DNA of 64,000 nt from Elioraea tepidiphila DSM 17972 (GCF_000378465.1 NZ_KB899914.1:1-64000); one strand, 5' to 3'. Shown: positions 45,334 through 55,292, counted from the stretch's first letter. The notes: generated by a model not told the origin, from the sequence alone. Made by a program: numbers and translations.

Positions 45334-45972
45334 TCACCCTTTCGCGGCCTCGCGCTCCGCGACCAGCGCGTCGTCGATCGCGCGCGCGCGCAAGGCGGCC
45401 GGGCGGGTGCTGATCCGCTCCCAGTAGCGCTCGAACGACCCGAGTCGGGGGATGGTGCCGAACTGCATCCCCCACCCGATCTGCGAGCCCAGATAGACAT
45501 CGACCGCGCTGAACGTGGCGCCGAGGACGTAATCGCCCTGCGACACCAACCCGTCGAGCACGGTGACGACATCGTCGAAGCTGCCATAGCCGGCGATGCC
45601 GCGACGTTCGGGTGGTACAATGAATCCGAGCGCTTTGTCGGCGAGCGCATGCTCCACCGGCCCCGCGGCGAAGAACATCCAGCGATAGTACGGGCCGCGC
45701 AGCGGACTGCCGATCTGGGGCGCCAGCCCGGCCTCGGGGAAGATATCGGCCAGATAGGCGCAGATCGCCGCCGCCTCCGTCACCACCGTCTCGCCGTGCC
45801 GCAGGGTCGGCACCTTGCCCATCGGGTTCAGCCCCAGATAGGCGGTGGCCTTCATGGTGGTGCCGTATTCCAGGATCTCGGCGCGATAGGGGCGCCCGAC
45901 CTCCTCGAGCATCCAGCGCGCGATCCGGCCGCGCGACATCGGGTTGGTGTAGAGGACAAGCTCGTCGTTCAT
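45334..45972 (-). CDS. Glutathione S-transferase family protein
   Basis: A 212-residue GST. N-terminal domain: LVLYTNPMSRGRIARWMLEEVG, NPMGKVPTLRHGETVVTEAAAICAYLAD (cis-Pro and Glu-Ala for glutathione). The C-terminal helical domain contains LGATFSAVDVYLGSQIGWGM, the N-capping box region. Substrate unknown. It ends 9 bases from the convergent D-lactate dehydrogenase-type gene and lies 7 bases after the amidohydrolase gene. Confidence 0.9.
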   Translation of the reverse strand: MNDELVLYTNPMSRGRIARWMLEEVGRPYRAEILEYGTTMKATAYLGLNPMGKVPTLRHGETVVTEAAAICAYLADIFPEAGLAPQIGSPLRGPYYRWMFFAAGPVEHALADKALGFIVPPERRGIAGYGSFDDVVTVLDGLVSQGDYVLGATFSAVDVYLGSQIGWGMQFGTIPRLGSFERYWERISTRPAALRARAIDDALVAEREAAKG

Positions 45973-45979
45973 CGCCGCC

Positions 45980-47449
45980 TCACGCGGACGCGCGCGGGTT
46001 CTTGAGCAGGACGCCCGGGCGCGCGCCGGTGACGCCCTCGCCCCAACGATACACGGTTTCGCCGTTCACCCAGACCTGCTCGATGCCGGGGCTCGGCCTC
46101 ATCGGATCCTCGAAGCTCGCGGCATCGATCACCACCGCCGGGTCGAACAGCACGAGATCGGCATGGGCGCCGGGGCGGATCACCCCGCGATCCTTCAGCC
46201 CGAACACCTGCGCGGTGAGCCCGGTCATCTTGCGCACCGCCTCCTCCATCGAGATCAGGCCGAGCTCTCGCGCGTAGTGGCCGAGCACGCGCGGGAAGGT
46301 GCCCCAGAGCCGCGGATGCGGGAAGGAGTCGTGCGGCAGCCCGTCCGAGCCGATCATCGCGCGCGGATGGGCGATGATGCGGCGCACGTCCTCCTCGTTC
46401 ATCTGGTAGTAGATCGCACCCGCCGGCAGCAGCTTCTCGGCCGCCTCCTTGCGCGTGCAACCCCATTCGGCGGCGACGTCGGCGAGGTCCTTGCCCTGCA
46501 TTTCCGGATGCGGCACCGACCAGGTGACGATCACGCGCACCTCGTCGCGCAGCCGCTCCGGCATCAGCACGGTGCTGCTGGCGTGGTATGGATAGACATC
46601 GACCCAGACCCGCTGGCGTGCGGCCGCCTCGTCGAGCTTGCGCAGCGTCTCGACCGAGCGGCCCCAGTTCTGCGGCATCGTGCACTTGTAGTGGCTCATC
46701 ACCACGGGAACGTTCGCCGCGCGGCCGATGCGCAGCGTCTCCTCGATCGAATCGAGGATGCCGTCCGCCTCGTCGCGCATGTGCGTGACGTACATGCCGC
46801 CCGCCTCGGTCAGCGCCTCGGCGACCGCGATCACCTCCTCGGTCGTGGCGTTGATCGCTGGCGGATACCAGAGCCCGGTTGAGAGGCCCCAGGCGCCCTG
46901 CGCGAGCGCCTCCTTGAGCCGGTCCTTCATCCGCGCGGCTTCCGCGTCGGTCGCGGCGCGGCCAAGCTCCCCGTCGCCCATCTCGCGCGTGCGCAGCGTC
47001 GTGTGGCCGACAAAGGCGATCGCGTTCACGGCCGAGCCCTGGCGATCGAAGTCCTCGGCATAGGCGGCGAAGCTGTCGTAGCGCCACCAGGACTCGTCGC
47101 CGAGCAGGTCGAGCGGCGGCGGCGGGCGGCGCTCGCGCGTCAGCGGGCTGAGCGAGACGCCGCAATTGCCCGCGACCACGGTGGTGACCCCCTGGCTCAG
47201 CTTGCAGTGCAGGCACTCGGGCCCGCACAACACCGCACGGTCGTCATGGGTGTGCGCGTCGATGAAGCCGGGGGCGATGGCGCGGCCGGCGGCGTCGATC
47301 TCGACATCGGCCGAGGTCGCGCCGAGCTCGCCCACCGCGATGATGCGATCGCCGGTGACGCCGACGTCGCCCGTGCGCCGCGGAGCGCCGGTGCCGTCGA
47401 AGATCAGCGCGTTGCGGACGATCAGGTCGCAGCGGAACACGGTGGCCAT
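45980..47449 (-). CDS. N-acyl-D-amino-acid deacylase (amidohydrolase family)
   Basis: A 489-residue metal-dependent amidohydrolase. The metal motif PGFIDAHTHDD, the Cys/metal region ITVVAGNCGVSLSP-like GVTTVVAGNCGVS, STGLWYPP, THMRDEADGILDSIEETL, VVMSHYKC, and GSDGLPHDSFPHPRLWGTFPRVLGHY are all characteristic of D-aminoacylases, which release D-amino acids from N-acyl forms. The ATG at 47449 opens at MATVFRCDLIVRNALIFDGTG, the typical beta-sandwich start. The frame continues upstream to 47716 without homology. It may be cotranscribed with the GST. Confidence 0.9.
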   Translation of the reverse strand: MATVFRCDLIVRNALIFDGTGAPRRTGDVGVTGDRIIAVGELGATSADVEIDAAGRAIAPGFIDAHTHDDRAVLCGPECLHCKLSQGVTTVVAGNCGVSLSPLTRERRPPPPLDLLGDESWWRYDSFAAYAEDFDRQGSAVNAIAFVGHTTLRTREMGDGELGRAATDAEAARMKDRLKEALAQGAWGLSTGLWYPPAINATTEEVIAVAEALTEAGGMYVTHMRDEADGILDSIEETLRIGRAANVPVVMSHYKCTMPQNWGRSVETLRKLDEAAARQRVWVDVYPYHASSTVLMPERLRDEVRVIVTWSVPHPEMQGKDLADVAAEWGCTRKEAAEKLLPAGAIYYQMNEEDVRRIIAHPRAMIGSDGLPHDSFPHPRLWGTFPRVLGHYARELGLISMEEAVRKMTGLTAQVFGLKDRGVIRPGAHADLVLFDPAVVIDAASFEDPMRPSPGIEQVWVNGETVYRWGEGVTGARPGVLLKNPRASA

Positions 47450-47607
47450 GGGGCGATCCTCGTCGAAGCGGACACGGCGATCATGGCGCGCATGGTGGTG
47501 CCGGGCCAAGGGGCGGGGCTCGTCCGGCGGGCCATTCCCAGGCGCACGAGAGCGATCTAGGGTTGCATCGGTCGGACGATCAACGTCCGCGACGCGAGGA
47601 GGAAACC

Positions 47608-48930
47608 ATGACAGCCATCCTGTCCCGCCGCGCCGCCTTCGCGGGCGGCGCATTCGCGCTTGCCGCCGCGGGCTCCGCGGCCTCGCCGCGCACAGCCCTC
47701 GCCCAAAGCGCACCACGCACCGCCTCCGCCGACGAGATTGCGCGCGGCTTCTCGCGCCAGCGCCTCGGGCGGATCGCGGGGGTGATGCAGGCCGAGGCCG
47801 AGCGCGGCTCGTTCCCCGGCGCGGTGACCCTGATCGCGCGCGAGGGCGACATCGTCCATTTCGAGACGCACGGGCATCAGGACGCGGCGAAGACGAAGGC
47901 CATGCCGCGCGACGCGATCTTCCTCCAGGCCTCGATGACCAAGCCGATCACCTCGGCCCTGGCGATGATGCTGGTCGAGCGCGGCCAGATGAAGCTCGAC
48001 GATCCGATTCGTACGTACCTGCCGGAACTCGCCGAGCTGAAGGTGGAGATCCGGCGCGAGGGGCAGGCGCCCGAGCTCGTCGCCCCCGCACGCCTGCCCA
48101 CCGTGCATGACCTGCTGCGCCACAGCGCCGGCTTCATCTACGCCAACCCCGCCTCTCCCTCGGCCGCGATCCGCGCCGCCTACGAGCAGCACGACATCGA
48201 GGCGCGCAAGGGGCCGGTGACGGGTGACGAGATGCTGAAGCGACTCGGCACCATTCCGCTCGCGTTCCAGCCGGGCACGATGTTCCACTACTCGATCGCG
48301 ACCGACGTGCTCGGCCTGGTGATCGAGCGCGTCGCCGGCGGCCCGCTGGATGTCGTGATGCGGCGCGAACTGCTCGATCCGCTGGGAATGGCCGACACGA
48401 CCTGGTACGTGCCGGAGGCGAAGCGCACCCGCATCGCCGAGGCGCCCGACAGCGATCCGGCCAAGGCGGAGATGTGGCAGAGCTACCGCATCCTCGAGAA
48501 CCCCTCGGGCACGTCCTACTTCAAGGGCGGTGCGGGACTCGTCTCGACCGCGTCGGACTATCTGCGCTTCGCGCAGATGATCGCCAATGGCGGCGTGCTG
48601 GACGGGCAGCGCTATCTGGCCGCCCCCGTGGTGCGCTTCATGCTGTCGAACCACATCCTCGGCATGGGCGGCTCGACGGCGGCGACCACCGGGCCCGGCT
48701 ACGGGTTCGGGCTCGGCTTCGGCGTGCGGCTCGCCGACGGCATGGGCACGGCACCCGGCAGTCCGGGCGACGCGATGTGGGCCGGCGCCTGGGGCACGTC
48801 CTTCACCATCGACCCGGCCGAGAAGCTGGTGGCGATCCTCATGGCGCAGGGACCGTCGAACCGGTTCCGCACCCGGATGATCTTCAAGAACCTGGTGTAC
48901 GGCGCAATGGTGGAGAGCCTGCGCGTGTAG
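47608..48930 (+). CDS. Secreted serine hydrolase (beta-lactamase/esterase class C fold)
   Basis: A 440-residue hydrolase with an N-terminal twin-Arg-like signal (LSRRAAFAGGAFALAAAGSA, cleavage near TALAQS). The catalytic motif S109-MTK112 and Tyr228 in HYSIATD place it in the class C beta-lactamase-related esterase family (EstB/LovD type), most often carboxylesterases or peptidases. VHDLLRHSAGF is also conserved. A GGAGGAAACC site precedes the ATG at 47608. The substrate is unknown. It is divergent from the D-aminoacylase gene. Confidence 0.87.
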   Translation: MTAILSRRAAFAGGAFALAAAGSAASPRTALAQSAPRTASADEIARGFSRQRLGRIAGVMQAEAERGSFPGAVTLIAREGDIVHFETHGHQDAAKTKAMPRDAIFLQASMTKPITSALAMMLVERGQMKLDDPIRTYLPELAELKVEIRREGQAPELVAPARLPTVHDLLRHSAGFIYANPASPSAAIRAAYEQHDIEARKGPVTGDEMLKRLGTIPLAFQPGTMFHYSIATDVLGLVIERVAGGPLDVVMRRELLDPLGMADTTWYVPEAKRTRIAEAPDSDPAKAEMWQSYRILENPSGTSYFKGGAGLVSTASDYLRFAQMIANGGVLDGQRYLAAPVVRFMLSNHILGMGGSTAATTGPGYGFGLGFGVRLADGMGTAPGSPGDAMWAGAWGTSFTIDPAEKLVAILMAQGPSNRFRTRMIFKNLVYGAMVESLRV

Positions 48931-48942
48931 CAGACGGCCGCT

Positions 48943-48970
48943 CCCCTCTTCCGCGCCTGCGGGAGAGGGG
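48943..48970 (+). terminator. Hairpin after the serine hydrolase
   Basis: A 12-bp stem (CCCCTCTTCCGC pairing with GCGGGAGAGGGG, one T-G pair) with a 4-base loop begins 13 bases after the stop. It likely ends the serine hydrolase transcript. The remaining 160 bases to the PhoX gene show no clear feature. Confidence 0.6.
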
Positions 48971-49135
48971 GCGATGCGCGGGCCCCTGCCTGGTGCCCGG
49001 TCCTTCCGGTTCGCCCGCCCGGCATGGGGAGCGGCCGGTTCGCACCTGTCATCAAAGCTTCGCGGTCGCCGCGAGTGTGCGGCGCTACATACACGGCCAT
49101 GGCGCAGTTGCTGCGCCCATCGAAGGGAGCGATCG

Positions 49136-51166
49136 ATGACCGACCGGACCATTGCCGTCCATGACGACGGCGAGGGCGATGAGCCCGTCTGCAACAGCTC
49201 TGCCAACCCCACCTTCGCGGGCATCGTCCAGACGCGGCTGTCGCGCCGCGGCGCGCTGCTCGGCGGGCTGACGGCCGCGCTCGGCGCGATGTTCGTGCAG
49301 CCCGGCGGCGCGCCGGCCCGCGCTGCCACGCCATCAGAGACCATGCTCGGCTTCGCCGCCGTGCCCGTGTCCGAGACGGACACGATCGTTGTGCCGCCCG
49401 GCTACACCGCGCGCGTGATCGCTGCCTGGGGCGAGCCCATCACCGGCACCATGCCCGCCTTCAGCCTGGCCAACACCGGCGCCGAGCAGGGCATGCAGAT
49501 CGGCCAGCACCACGACGGCATGCACTTCTTCCCGATCGAGGGACGCTCGCCCTACGAAGGCTCGTCGACCGACGGCCTGCTGGTGATGAACCATGAATAC
49601 ATCGAGCCGCGCTTCCTGCACGCCTCGATGCGCGGGGGCAGGTTCAGCGCCAGCGCGGTCCGCATCGTCGACGGCAAGCGCGACAGCGACGAGGTGCTGA
49701 AAGAGCTGAACGCGCACGGCGTGGCCGTCGTGCGCATCGCCAGGCAGGCCGACGGCACCTGGGCGATCCAGCGCGATCCGCGCAACCGCCGCATCACCGG
49801 GCTCACGCCGATGGAGATCGGCGGTCCCGTGCGCGGCACGCCCTTCGTGCGCACCAAGTACAGCCCCGACGGCACGCGCACCCGCGGTACGCTGAACAAC
49901 TGCGCGCACGGTGTGACCCCCTGGAACACCTACCTCACCTGCGAGGAGAACTGGGCCGGCTACTTCCGCAACGGCACGGTAGTGGACCAGAAGCCCGATC
50001 TGCCGCGCGAGCACGCCCGCTACGGCGTGCGCACCGAACGCTCGCGCTACGCCTGGGAGCTCGCGGCCAGCGGCGCCGACGAGTTCGTCCGCTTCGACGC
50101 GACCAAGCGCGGGAGCGATCCGACGCAGGACTACCGCAACGAGCCGAACGCCTTCGGCTGGGTGGTGGAGATCGATCCGTTCGACCCGAACAGCGTGCCG
50201 GTGAAGCGCACCCATCTCGGCCGCTTCGCGCACGAGGGCGTGGTCTTCGGCCCCGTGACCGAAGGCAAGCCGGTGGTGGCCTATGCTGGCGACGATGCCA
50301 TCAACGAGTACATCTACAAGTTCGTCTCGGCGAAGCCCTACCACGCCGCGACCGCGAACGGCTCACTGCTCGACGAGGGCACGCTCTACGTCGCGAAGTT
50401 CAACGACGACGGCTCGGGCGAGTGGCTCGCGCTGGCGCCGGGCCAGAACGGGCTGACGCCCGAGAACGGCTTCGGCAGCCTCGCCGAGATCCTGGTGAAC
50501 ACGCGCGCCGCCGCCGACCGGGCGGGGGCGACCAAGATGGACCGGCCGGAATGGGGCGCGGTCGATCCGCGCGACGGGCGCGTCTATTTCACCCTGACCA
50601 ACAACTCCCGGCGCGAGGAGACCCAGGTGAACGCGGCGAACCCGCGCGCGCGCAACCTGTTCGGCCACATCATCCGCTGGCGCGAGAACGGCGACGACCA
50701 CGCGGCAACGCGGTTCACCTGGGATCTGTTCGTGATCGCCGGCCCCGAGGACAGCAGCCGCGACCTCGCCGGCCGGCCGCTGACCGCCGACAGCATCTTC
50801 GCCTGCCCGGACGGGCTCTGGTTCGATGCGGCCGGGCGGCTCTGGATCCAGACCGACATCGGCGAGAGCGCGATGAACCGCGGGCCGCTCGCGCCCTTCG
50901 GCAACAACGCCATGCTGGCGGCCGATCCCGTGAGCGGCGAGATCCGGCGTTTCCTGACGGGACCGATGGGCCAGGAGATCACCGGCGTCGTCACCACACC
51001 CGATCGCCGGACCATGTTCATCAACGTCCAGCATCCCGGCGCGACCACCTCGGCGGAGGATTTCGAGGCCGGGAAGCTGACCAGCCACTGGCCGAACGGC
51101 GAGGGCTATCCGCGCTCGGCCACGGTCGTGATCACCAAGGACGACGGCGGCGTGATCGGCACCTGA
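49136..51166 (+). CDS. phoX: PhoX-family (DUF839) phosphatase, Tat-exported
   Basis: A 676-residue protein of the PhoX family: calcium/iron alkaline phosphatases that are folded in the cytoplasm and exported by Tat. The Tat signal is RLSRRGALLGGLTAALGAMF around residues 33-52. The propeller contains LLVMNHEY, NNCAHGVTPWNTYLTCEENWAGYF with the Cys and Glu expected as metal ligands, FGWVVEIDPFDP, and LGRFAHEG. WIQTDIGESAMN lies near the C-terminus. An AAGGGAGCGATCG site precedes the ATG. No Pho box was identified upstream. Confidence 0.88.
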   Translation: MTDRTIAVHDDGEGDEPVCNSSANPTFAGIVQTRLSRRGALLGGLTAALGAMFVQPGGAPARAATPSETMLGFAAVPVSETDTIVVPPGYTARVIAAWGEPITGTMPAFSLANTGAEQGMQIGQHHDGMHFFPIEGRSPYEGSSTDGLLVMNHEYIEPRFLHASMRGGRFSASAVRIVDGKRDSDEVLKELNAHGVAVVRIARQADGTWAIQRDPRNRRITGLTPMEIGGPVRGTPFVRTKYSPDGTRTRGTLNNCAHGVTPWNTYLTCEENWAGYFRNGTVVDQKPDLPREHARYGVRTERSRYAWELAASGADEFVRFDATKRGSDPTQDYRNEPNAFGWVVEIDPFDPNSVPVKRTHLGRFAHEGVVFGPVTEGKPVVAYAGDDAINEYIYKFVSAKPYHAATANGSLLDEGTLYVAKFNDDGSGEWLALAPGQNGLTPENGFGSLAEILVNTRAAADRAGATKMDRPEWGAVDPRDGRVYFTLTNNSRREETQVNAANPRARNLFGHIIRWRENGDDHAATRFTWDLFVIAGPEDSSRDLAGRPLTADSIFACPDGLWFDAAGRLWIQTDIGESAMNRGPLAPFGNNAMLAADPVSGEIRRFLTGPMGQEITGVVTTPDRRTMFINVQHPGATTSAEDFEAGKLTSHWPNGEGYPRSATVVITKDDGGVIGT

Positions 51167-51193
51167 CGGACGCTGGCTGATCGTGTGACGACA

Positions 51194-51219
51194 GGGGCTC
51201 CGCGGCGACGCGGAGTCCC
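51194..51219. terminator. Bidirectional hairpin between the two PhoX-type genes
   Basis: An 11-bp stem (GGGGCTCCGCG with CGCGGAGTCCC, one G-T pair) and a GCGA loop lie 28 bases after the stop of the first gene and before the convergent second one. Confidence 0.6.
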
Positions 51220-51227
51220 ATCGCGTT

Positions 51228-52868
51228 TCATCCGCCGATCGCGCCGCCTGCCGCGCGCGCGATCGCGATCACCGTGCTGCGTGGCGGCACGGCCGGCTCG
51301 AACGCTGGCCAGCGCGTCGCCGGGCGGGTGAAGTCGGCCTCGTCCTCGGCCCCTGGCGTGCGCACGGCGCTGAACAGCGTCTCGGCATCGGGCGAGAGCC
51401 GCACCCCGCCGATGCGCGCCGCGCGCGGTGCCGCGTAGAGCAGGTTCAACACGCCCCGCTGTGCGCCGGGCGCGGTGCCGCAGAGATAGATCCCGTCGGC
51501 GATGCCGGTCGTGCGCTGCAGCGCTCCCTGCGCCGTGCCGATCAAGAGCCGCCCGCGCGGATCGACCTCCAGCACGGCGGGGGCGGCGAGCCAGACCTGC
51601 GTGCCCGCACCGTAGCGCGCGGTGGCGCCCGGCTGGCGCGGGTCGCCGCCCAGGATCAGCACCGCACCGGACGCGGTCTCCGCCGCGGGATCGCCGTTTG
51701 CGGGGGTGATCTCAACCACATGACCGAACGAGTTGACCGCGCGCGGGTTCAGCGCGTCGGTGCGCCCGTCGCGCTGCGGATTGCCGCGGCAGGCGAGGAA
51801 CAAGCGCCCGTCGGGATGCGCGGCGAGCCCGGCCGGCGCGTCGAACGGCGTTGCCCCGGCAGCCTCGGCGGCGGCGCGGGTGTCGATCAGCGCATCGGGC
51901 GTTGCCGGCAGCGGGCGCCACCGGAGCATGGCGTTCTCGACGCGCGCGACCGCGAGCTGGCCTTCGTCGAGCAGCGTCGTGTTGGCCTCCGCGCCCTCGC
52001 CATCGGGCGCGCGCGCGGCGACGAAGCGGTAGAGGAAGCCGTCGCGGCGCGCCTCGCTGAGATACACGACCGGCCTGCCGTCGGCGGCGCGCGCCACGGT
52101 CACGTCGTCCTTGGCGAAGCGGCCGAGGGCGGTGTGCTTCACCGGCACCGAGGTCGGGTCCAGGGGGTTCACCTCGACCAGCCAGCCGAACCGGTTCGTC
52201 TCGTTCGCCACGCCACCGCGCCACGCGGCGAGTTCGGCCGTGGCGTCGCCCTCGGCGAGCAGCAGCGTGCCCCACGGTGTCGCGCAGCCGCCCTCGGCGC
52301 GCAGCACGCCGCGCGCCGCCCGGCCGGCGGGGTCCTCCGCCGTCCGCAGCCGGGCATGGCCGGCGGCGGGGCCGGCGAAGCGGCAGAGCGTGGTCGCGGT
52401 GATGCGGCGCGCCTGGAACCCGCCATCCACCACCACCCAGCGCCCGCCGGCCCACATCAGGTTGATCACCGAGGCACCGACCATGCCCTGCTCCACGGCC
52501 GGCATGGGGCGCAGCGAGGGGAACGCCATCGCCGGATCGACGCGCGCATGCGTCGCCGCCAGGATCAGCCGCGGCACGTTGTCCGCCGCCGGCGGCGGGC
52601 GCAGGATCGCGACCACGCGCGCGTCCCAGCCGAACTGCGTGGCGGCCCCCTCGGGTGTCGGCACGTTCGGGTTCCAGGCCGGCGCGTCGAACGCGACGCG
52701 ATCGCCCCAGCGGATCAGCACGTCACGGCGATAGCCGCGCGCGATCCGGTCATCCAGCATCACCGGCTGGCTGACATCGGCGACATCCGAGACGATCGAC
52801 TGGGCGAAGGCCGGGGCCGCGACCGCCGCGGCACCCGACGCGAGCAGGGCGCGGCGGGTGAGCATCAC
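51228..52868 (-). CDS. PhoX-like (DUF839) protein with altered metal site
   Basis: A 546-residue paralogue-like protein with a Tat signal (MMLTRRALLASGAAAVAAPAFA). It keeps the DUF839 framework FGWLVEVNPLDPTSVPVKHTALGRFAKDD and a Cys in GGCATPWGTLLLAEGD, but where the first PhoX reads GRFAHEG this one reads GRFAKDD, and the MNHEY segment is replaced by AATHARV. It is 130 residues shorter. Phosphatase activity is therefore doubtful; a structural or divergent catalytic role is possible. It overlaps the molybdoenzyme gene by 4 bases (ATGA), indicating a two-gene operon. Confidence 0.82.
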   Translation of the reverse strand: MMLTRRALLASGAAAVAAPAFAQSIVSDVADVSQPVMLDDRIARGYRRDVLIRWGDRVAFDAPAWNPNVPTPEGAATQFGWDARVVAILRPPPAADNVPRLILAATHARVDPAMAFPSLRPMPAVEQGMVGASVINLMWAGGRWVVVDGGFQARRITATTLCRFAGPAAGHARLRTAEDPAGRAARGVLRAEGGCATPWGTLLLAEGDATAELAAWRGGVANETNRFGWLVEVNPLDPTSVPVKHTALGRFAKDDVTVARAADGRPVVYLSEARRDGFLYRFVAARAPDGEGAEANTTLLDEGQLAVARVENAMLRWRPLPATPDALIDTRAAAEAAGATPFDAPAGLAAHPDGRLFLACRGNPQRDGRTDALNPRAVNSFGHVVEITPANGDPAAETASGAVLILGGDPRQPGATARYGAGTQVWLAAPAVLEVDPRGRLLIGTAQGALQRTTGIADGIYLCGTAPGAQRGVLNLLYAAPRAARIGGVRLSPDAETLFSAVRTPGAEDEADFTRPATRWPAFEPAVPPRSTVIAIARAAGGAIGG

Positions 52869-55171
52869 TCCTCCTCGATCGGTGGCGGGGCGTGAACGCG
52901 CACTGGAGGCACGGGTTCCGTCCAGCGTTCGATCTCAACCAGACAGGACTGCGCCACCGGCCCCTGGCCCAGCCGCGAGGTGCCCTCGTCGCGCGTCAGC
53001 ACGTTGGGGTTGCCGTGCACGCAGAGCGCCCCCGGCGCGCCGGGCTCGAGCGGGTCGAGCCAAGCGCCGGTCGCCATCGCCACCACGCCGGGCAGGATGC
53101 CTTCCGTCACCACCACGCCGCCGAGGCATGCGCCGCGGTCGTTGAAGATGCGCACCACGTCGCCCGTCTTGATGCCGCGCGCGGCGGCATCCGCGGGCCC
53201 GATCAGGATCGGCTCGCGGCCCACCACCTTCGAGGCGAGGCTGACGCGCCCCTGGTCAAGCTGCCCATGCAGCCGCGTGGCCGGCTGGAACGACAGGAGA
53301 TGGAGCGGGAAGCGCGCCGCCTCGGGCGCGCCGAGCCACTCCTTCGGCGCGCGCCAGACCGGATGGCCCGGGCAGTCGTCATAGCCGAAGCCGGCGATCG
53401 TCTCGCTGAAGAGCTCGACCTTGCCCGAGGGCGTGTTCAGCGGCTCGGCGTAGGGGTCGGCGCGGAACCCCTCGAACAGCACGAAGGGGCGCTCGGGCGG
53501 GGTGAATTCGAGATGGCCCGCGTCCCAGAACCTGTCGAAATCCGGCGTCTCCAGCCCCGCCGCCGTCCAGCCCGCGCGCGCGGTGTCGTAGAGGTGCCTG
53601 AGCCACGCCCCCTCGTCGCGCTGCTCGGTGAAGCGCTCGCGCACGCCGAGCGCATCGGCGATGTCGGCGAAGATCGCGACGTCGTTGCGCGCCTGGCCCT
53701 GCGTCGGCACGGCCTGCTTCATCGCCATCACGAACCGGTCGCGCGAGGAGGCGGCGATGTCGTTGCGTTCCAGCGTGGTGGTCGCCGGCAGCACGATGTC
53801 GGCGTGGCGCGCGAGCGCGGTCCACCACGGCTCATGAACGACGATCGTCTCGGCGCGCGCCCAGGCGCGCAGGAAGCGGTTCAGGTCCTGATGGTGGTGG
53901 AACGGATTGCCGCCGGCCCAGTAGATCAGCTTCGTGTCGGGATAGACGATGCGCTTGCCGTTGTACTCGCACACCCCACCGGGCTTCTCCAGCATGTCGG
54001 TGACGCGCGCGACCGGGATGAACAGCCCGGTCGGGTTGCGCCCGGCCGAGAGAGCGGGCACGGGCAGGTCGTGGCGCGGGTTGCCCACCCCATTGATCGA
54101 GCCGTAGCCGAAGGTGAACCCGGTGCCCGGCCTGCCGATACCCCCGGTGATCGCGGCGAGCGCGACCGTCATCCAGTAGGGCTGCTCGCCGTAGTCCTGG
54201 CGCTGGATCGACCAGGCCGAGGTGATCATGGTGGGCTGGGTCGCGATCGCGCGCGCGAGTTCCACGATCGTCGCGGCCGCGATGCCGGTGATCGACGCGG
54301 CCCACTCGGGCGTCTTCGGCTGGCCGTCGGAACCACCCAGGATATAGGCACGCAAGATCGGCCAGCCGGTACAGTGGGTGGCGAGGAAGTCCTTGTCCTC
54401 GCGCCCCTCGGCGACGATCTCGTGCGCCAGCGCCAGCATCAGCGCGGTGTCGGTGCCGGGGCGGATCGGCAGCCACTCGGCGCGCAGGAAATCGGGCGCG
54501 TCCTGGCGCAGCGGCGAGACGTTCACGATGCGGATCCCGGCCGCGCCGGCCTCGCGCAGCCAGCGCCGGTACTGGCCCTCGCCGGCGCCGCCCGAGCACA
54601 CCTCGCCGTTCTTCAGCGGCAGGCCCCCGAAGCAGAGCAGCACGCGCGCATTGGCGATGATCGAGGGCCAGTCGGTGGCGGGGCCGGTGATGCAGTCGTT
54701 CGTGCCGACGATGTGCGGCATCAGCGTCATGCCGGCGGCGTAGGAGTAGTTGGTGAGCTGGCCGGTGCAGCCGCCGAGCGCGTTGAGGCAGCGGTGAAGC
54801 TGCGTGCGCGCGTGATGGAACCGGCCCGCGGAGGACCAGCCATAGGAGCCGCCGAAGATCGCGGTGTTGCCATGCGCCTGCCGCACCCGGTCGAGTTCGC
54901 CGGAGACGAGCCGGATCGCGGTGTCCCAGTCGACCGGCACGAAGGCCTCGCCGCCGCGCAGCGCGCCCGATCTCGGCCCGTGGCGCAGATAGCCCGCGCG
55001 CACATAGGGCCGGTCGATCCGGCAGGACGCGTGGACGATGTCCGGTACGCTCTCGATCAAGGAGCCCGGGAAGCGGTCGCGCGCGAAGGGGCGCACGGCG
55101 GTGACCCGCCCGTCCTCGACCAGCGCATCGAAGGCGCCCCAGTGGCTGGCGTGGGGAACGGCAACGGTCAT
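52865..55171 (-). CDS. Molybdopterin-dependent oxidoreductase, BisC/DorA (DMSO reductase) type
   Basis: A 768-residue bis-MGD molybdoenzyme of the family that reduces S- or N-oxides (biotin sulfoxide, TMAO, DMSO). No N-terminal Cys cluster for an iron-sulfur centre is seen, as in BisC/DorA. The Mo-ligand Ser region is GGSYGWSSAGRFHHARTQLHR. Cofactor motifs are AWSIQRQDYGEQPYWM, YGSINGVGNPRHDLPVPALS and the C-terminal VHGNPNVLTRDEGTSRLGQGP. No Tat signal, so it is probably cytoplasmic, like BisC. ATG 55171 is the conserved start (VAVPHASHWGAFDALVEDGR). Confidence 0.9.
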   Translation of the reverse strand: MTVAVPHASHWGAFDALVEDGRVTAVRPFARDRFPGSLIESVPDIVHASCRIDRPYVRAGYLRHGPRSGALRGGEAFVPVDWDTAIRLVSGELDRVRQAHGNTAIFGGSYGWSSAGRFHHARTQLHRCLNALGGCTGQLTNYSYAAGMTLMPHIVGTNDCITGPATDWPSIIANARVLLCFGGLPLKNGEVCSGGAGEGQYRRWLREAGAAGIRIVNVSPLRQDAPDFLRAEWLPIRPGTDTALMLALAHEIVAEGREDKDFLATHCTGWPILRAYILGGSDGQPKTPEWAASITGIAAATIVELARAIATQPTMITSAWSIQRQDYGEQPYWMTVALAAITGGIGRPGTGFTFGYGSINGVGNPRHDLPVPALSAGRNPTGLFIPVARVTDMLEKPGGVCEYNGKRIVYPDTKLIYWAGGNPFHHHQDLNRFLRAWARAETIVVHEPWWTALARHADIVLPATTTLERNDIAASSRDRFVMAMKQAVPTQGQARNDVAIFADIADALGVRERFTEQRDEGAWLRHLYDTARAGWTAAGLETPDFDRFWDAGHLEFTPPERPFVLFEGFRADPYAEPLNTPSGKVELFSETIAGFGYDDCPGHPVWRAPKEWLGAPEAARFPLHLLSFQPATRLHGQLDQGRVSLASKVVGREPILIGPADAAARGIKTGDVVRIFNDRGACLGGVVVTEGILPGVVAMATGAWLDPLEPGAPGALCVHGNPNVLTRDEGTSRLGQGPVAQSCLVEIERWTEPVPPVRVHAPPPIEEE

Positions 55172-55292
55172 GGGCTGAGCCCTCCTTCGGCGCGTCAGGT
55201 TCACCACGCGGTCCCATCCGAGGCAAGACCCTGCCCGGGGTTCCGCAGCGTCGCGGGGCCGCCTAGACTGGCCCCCAGCCAAGGAGAACCCC

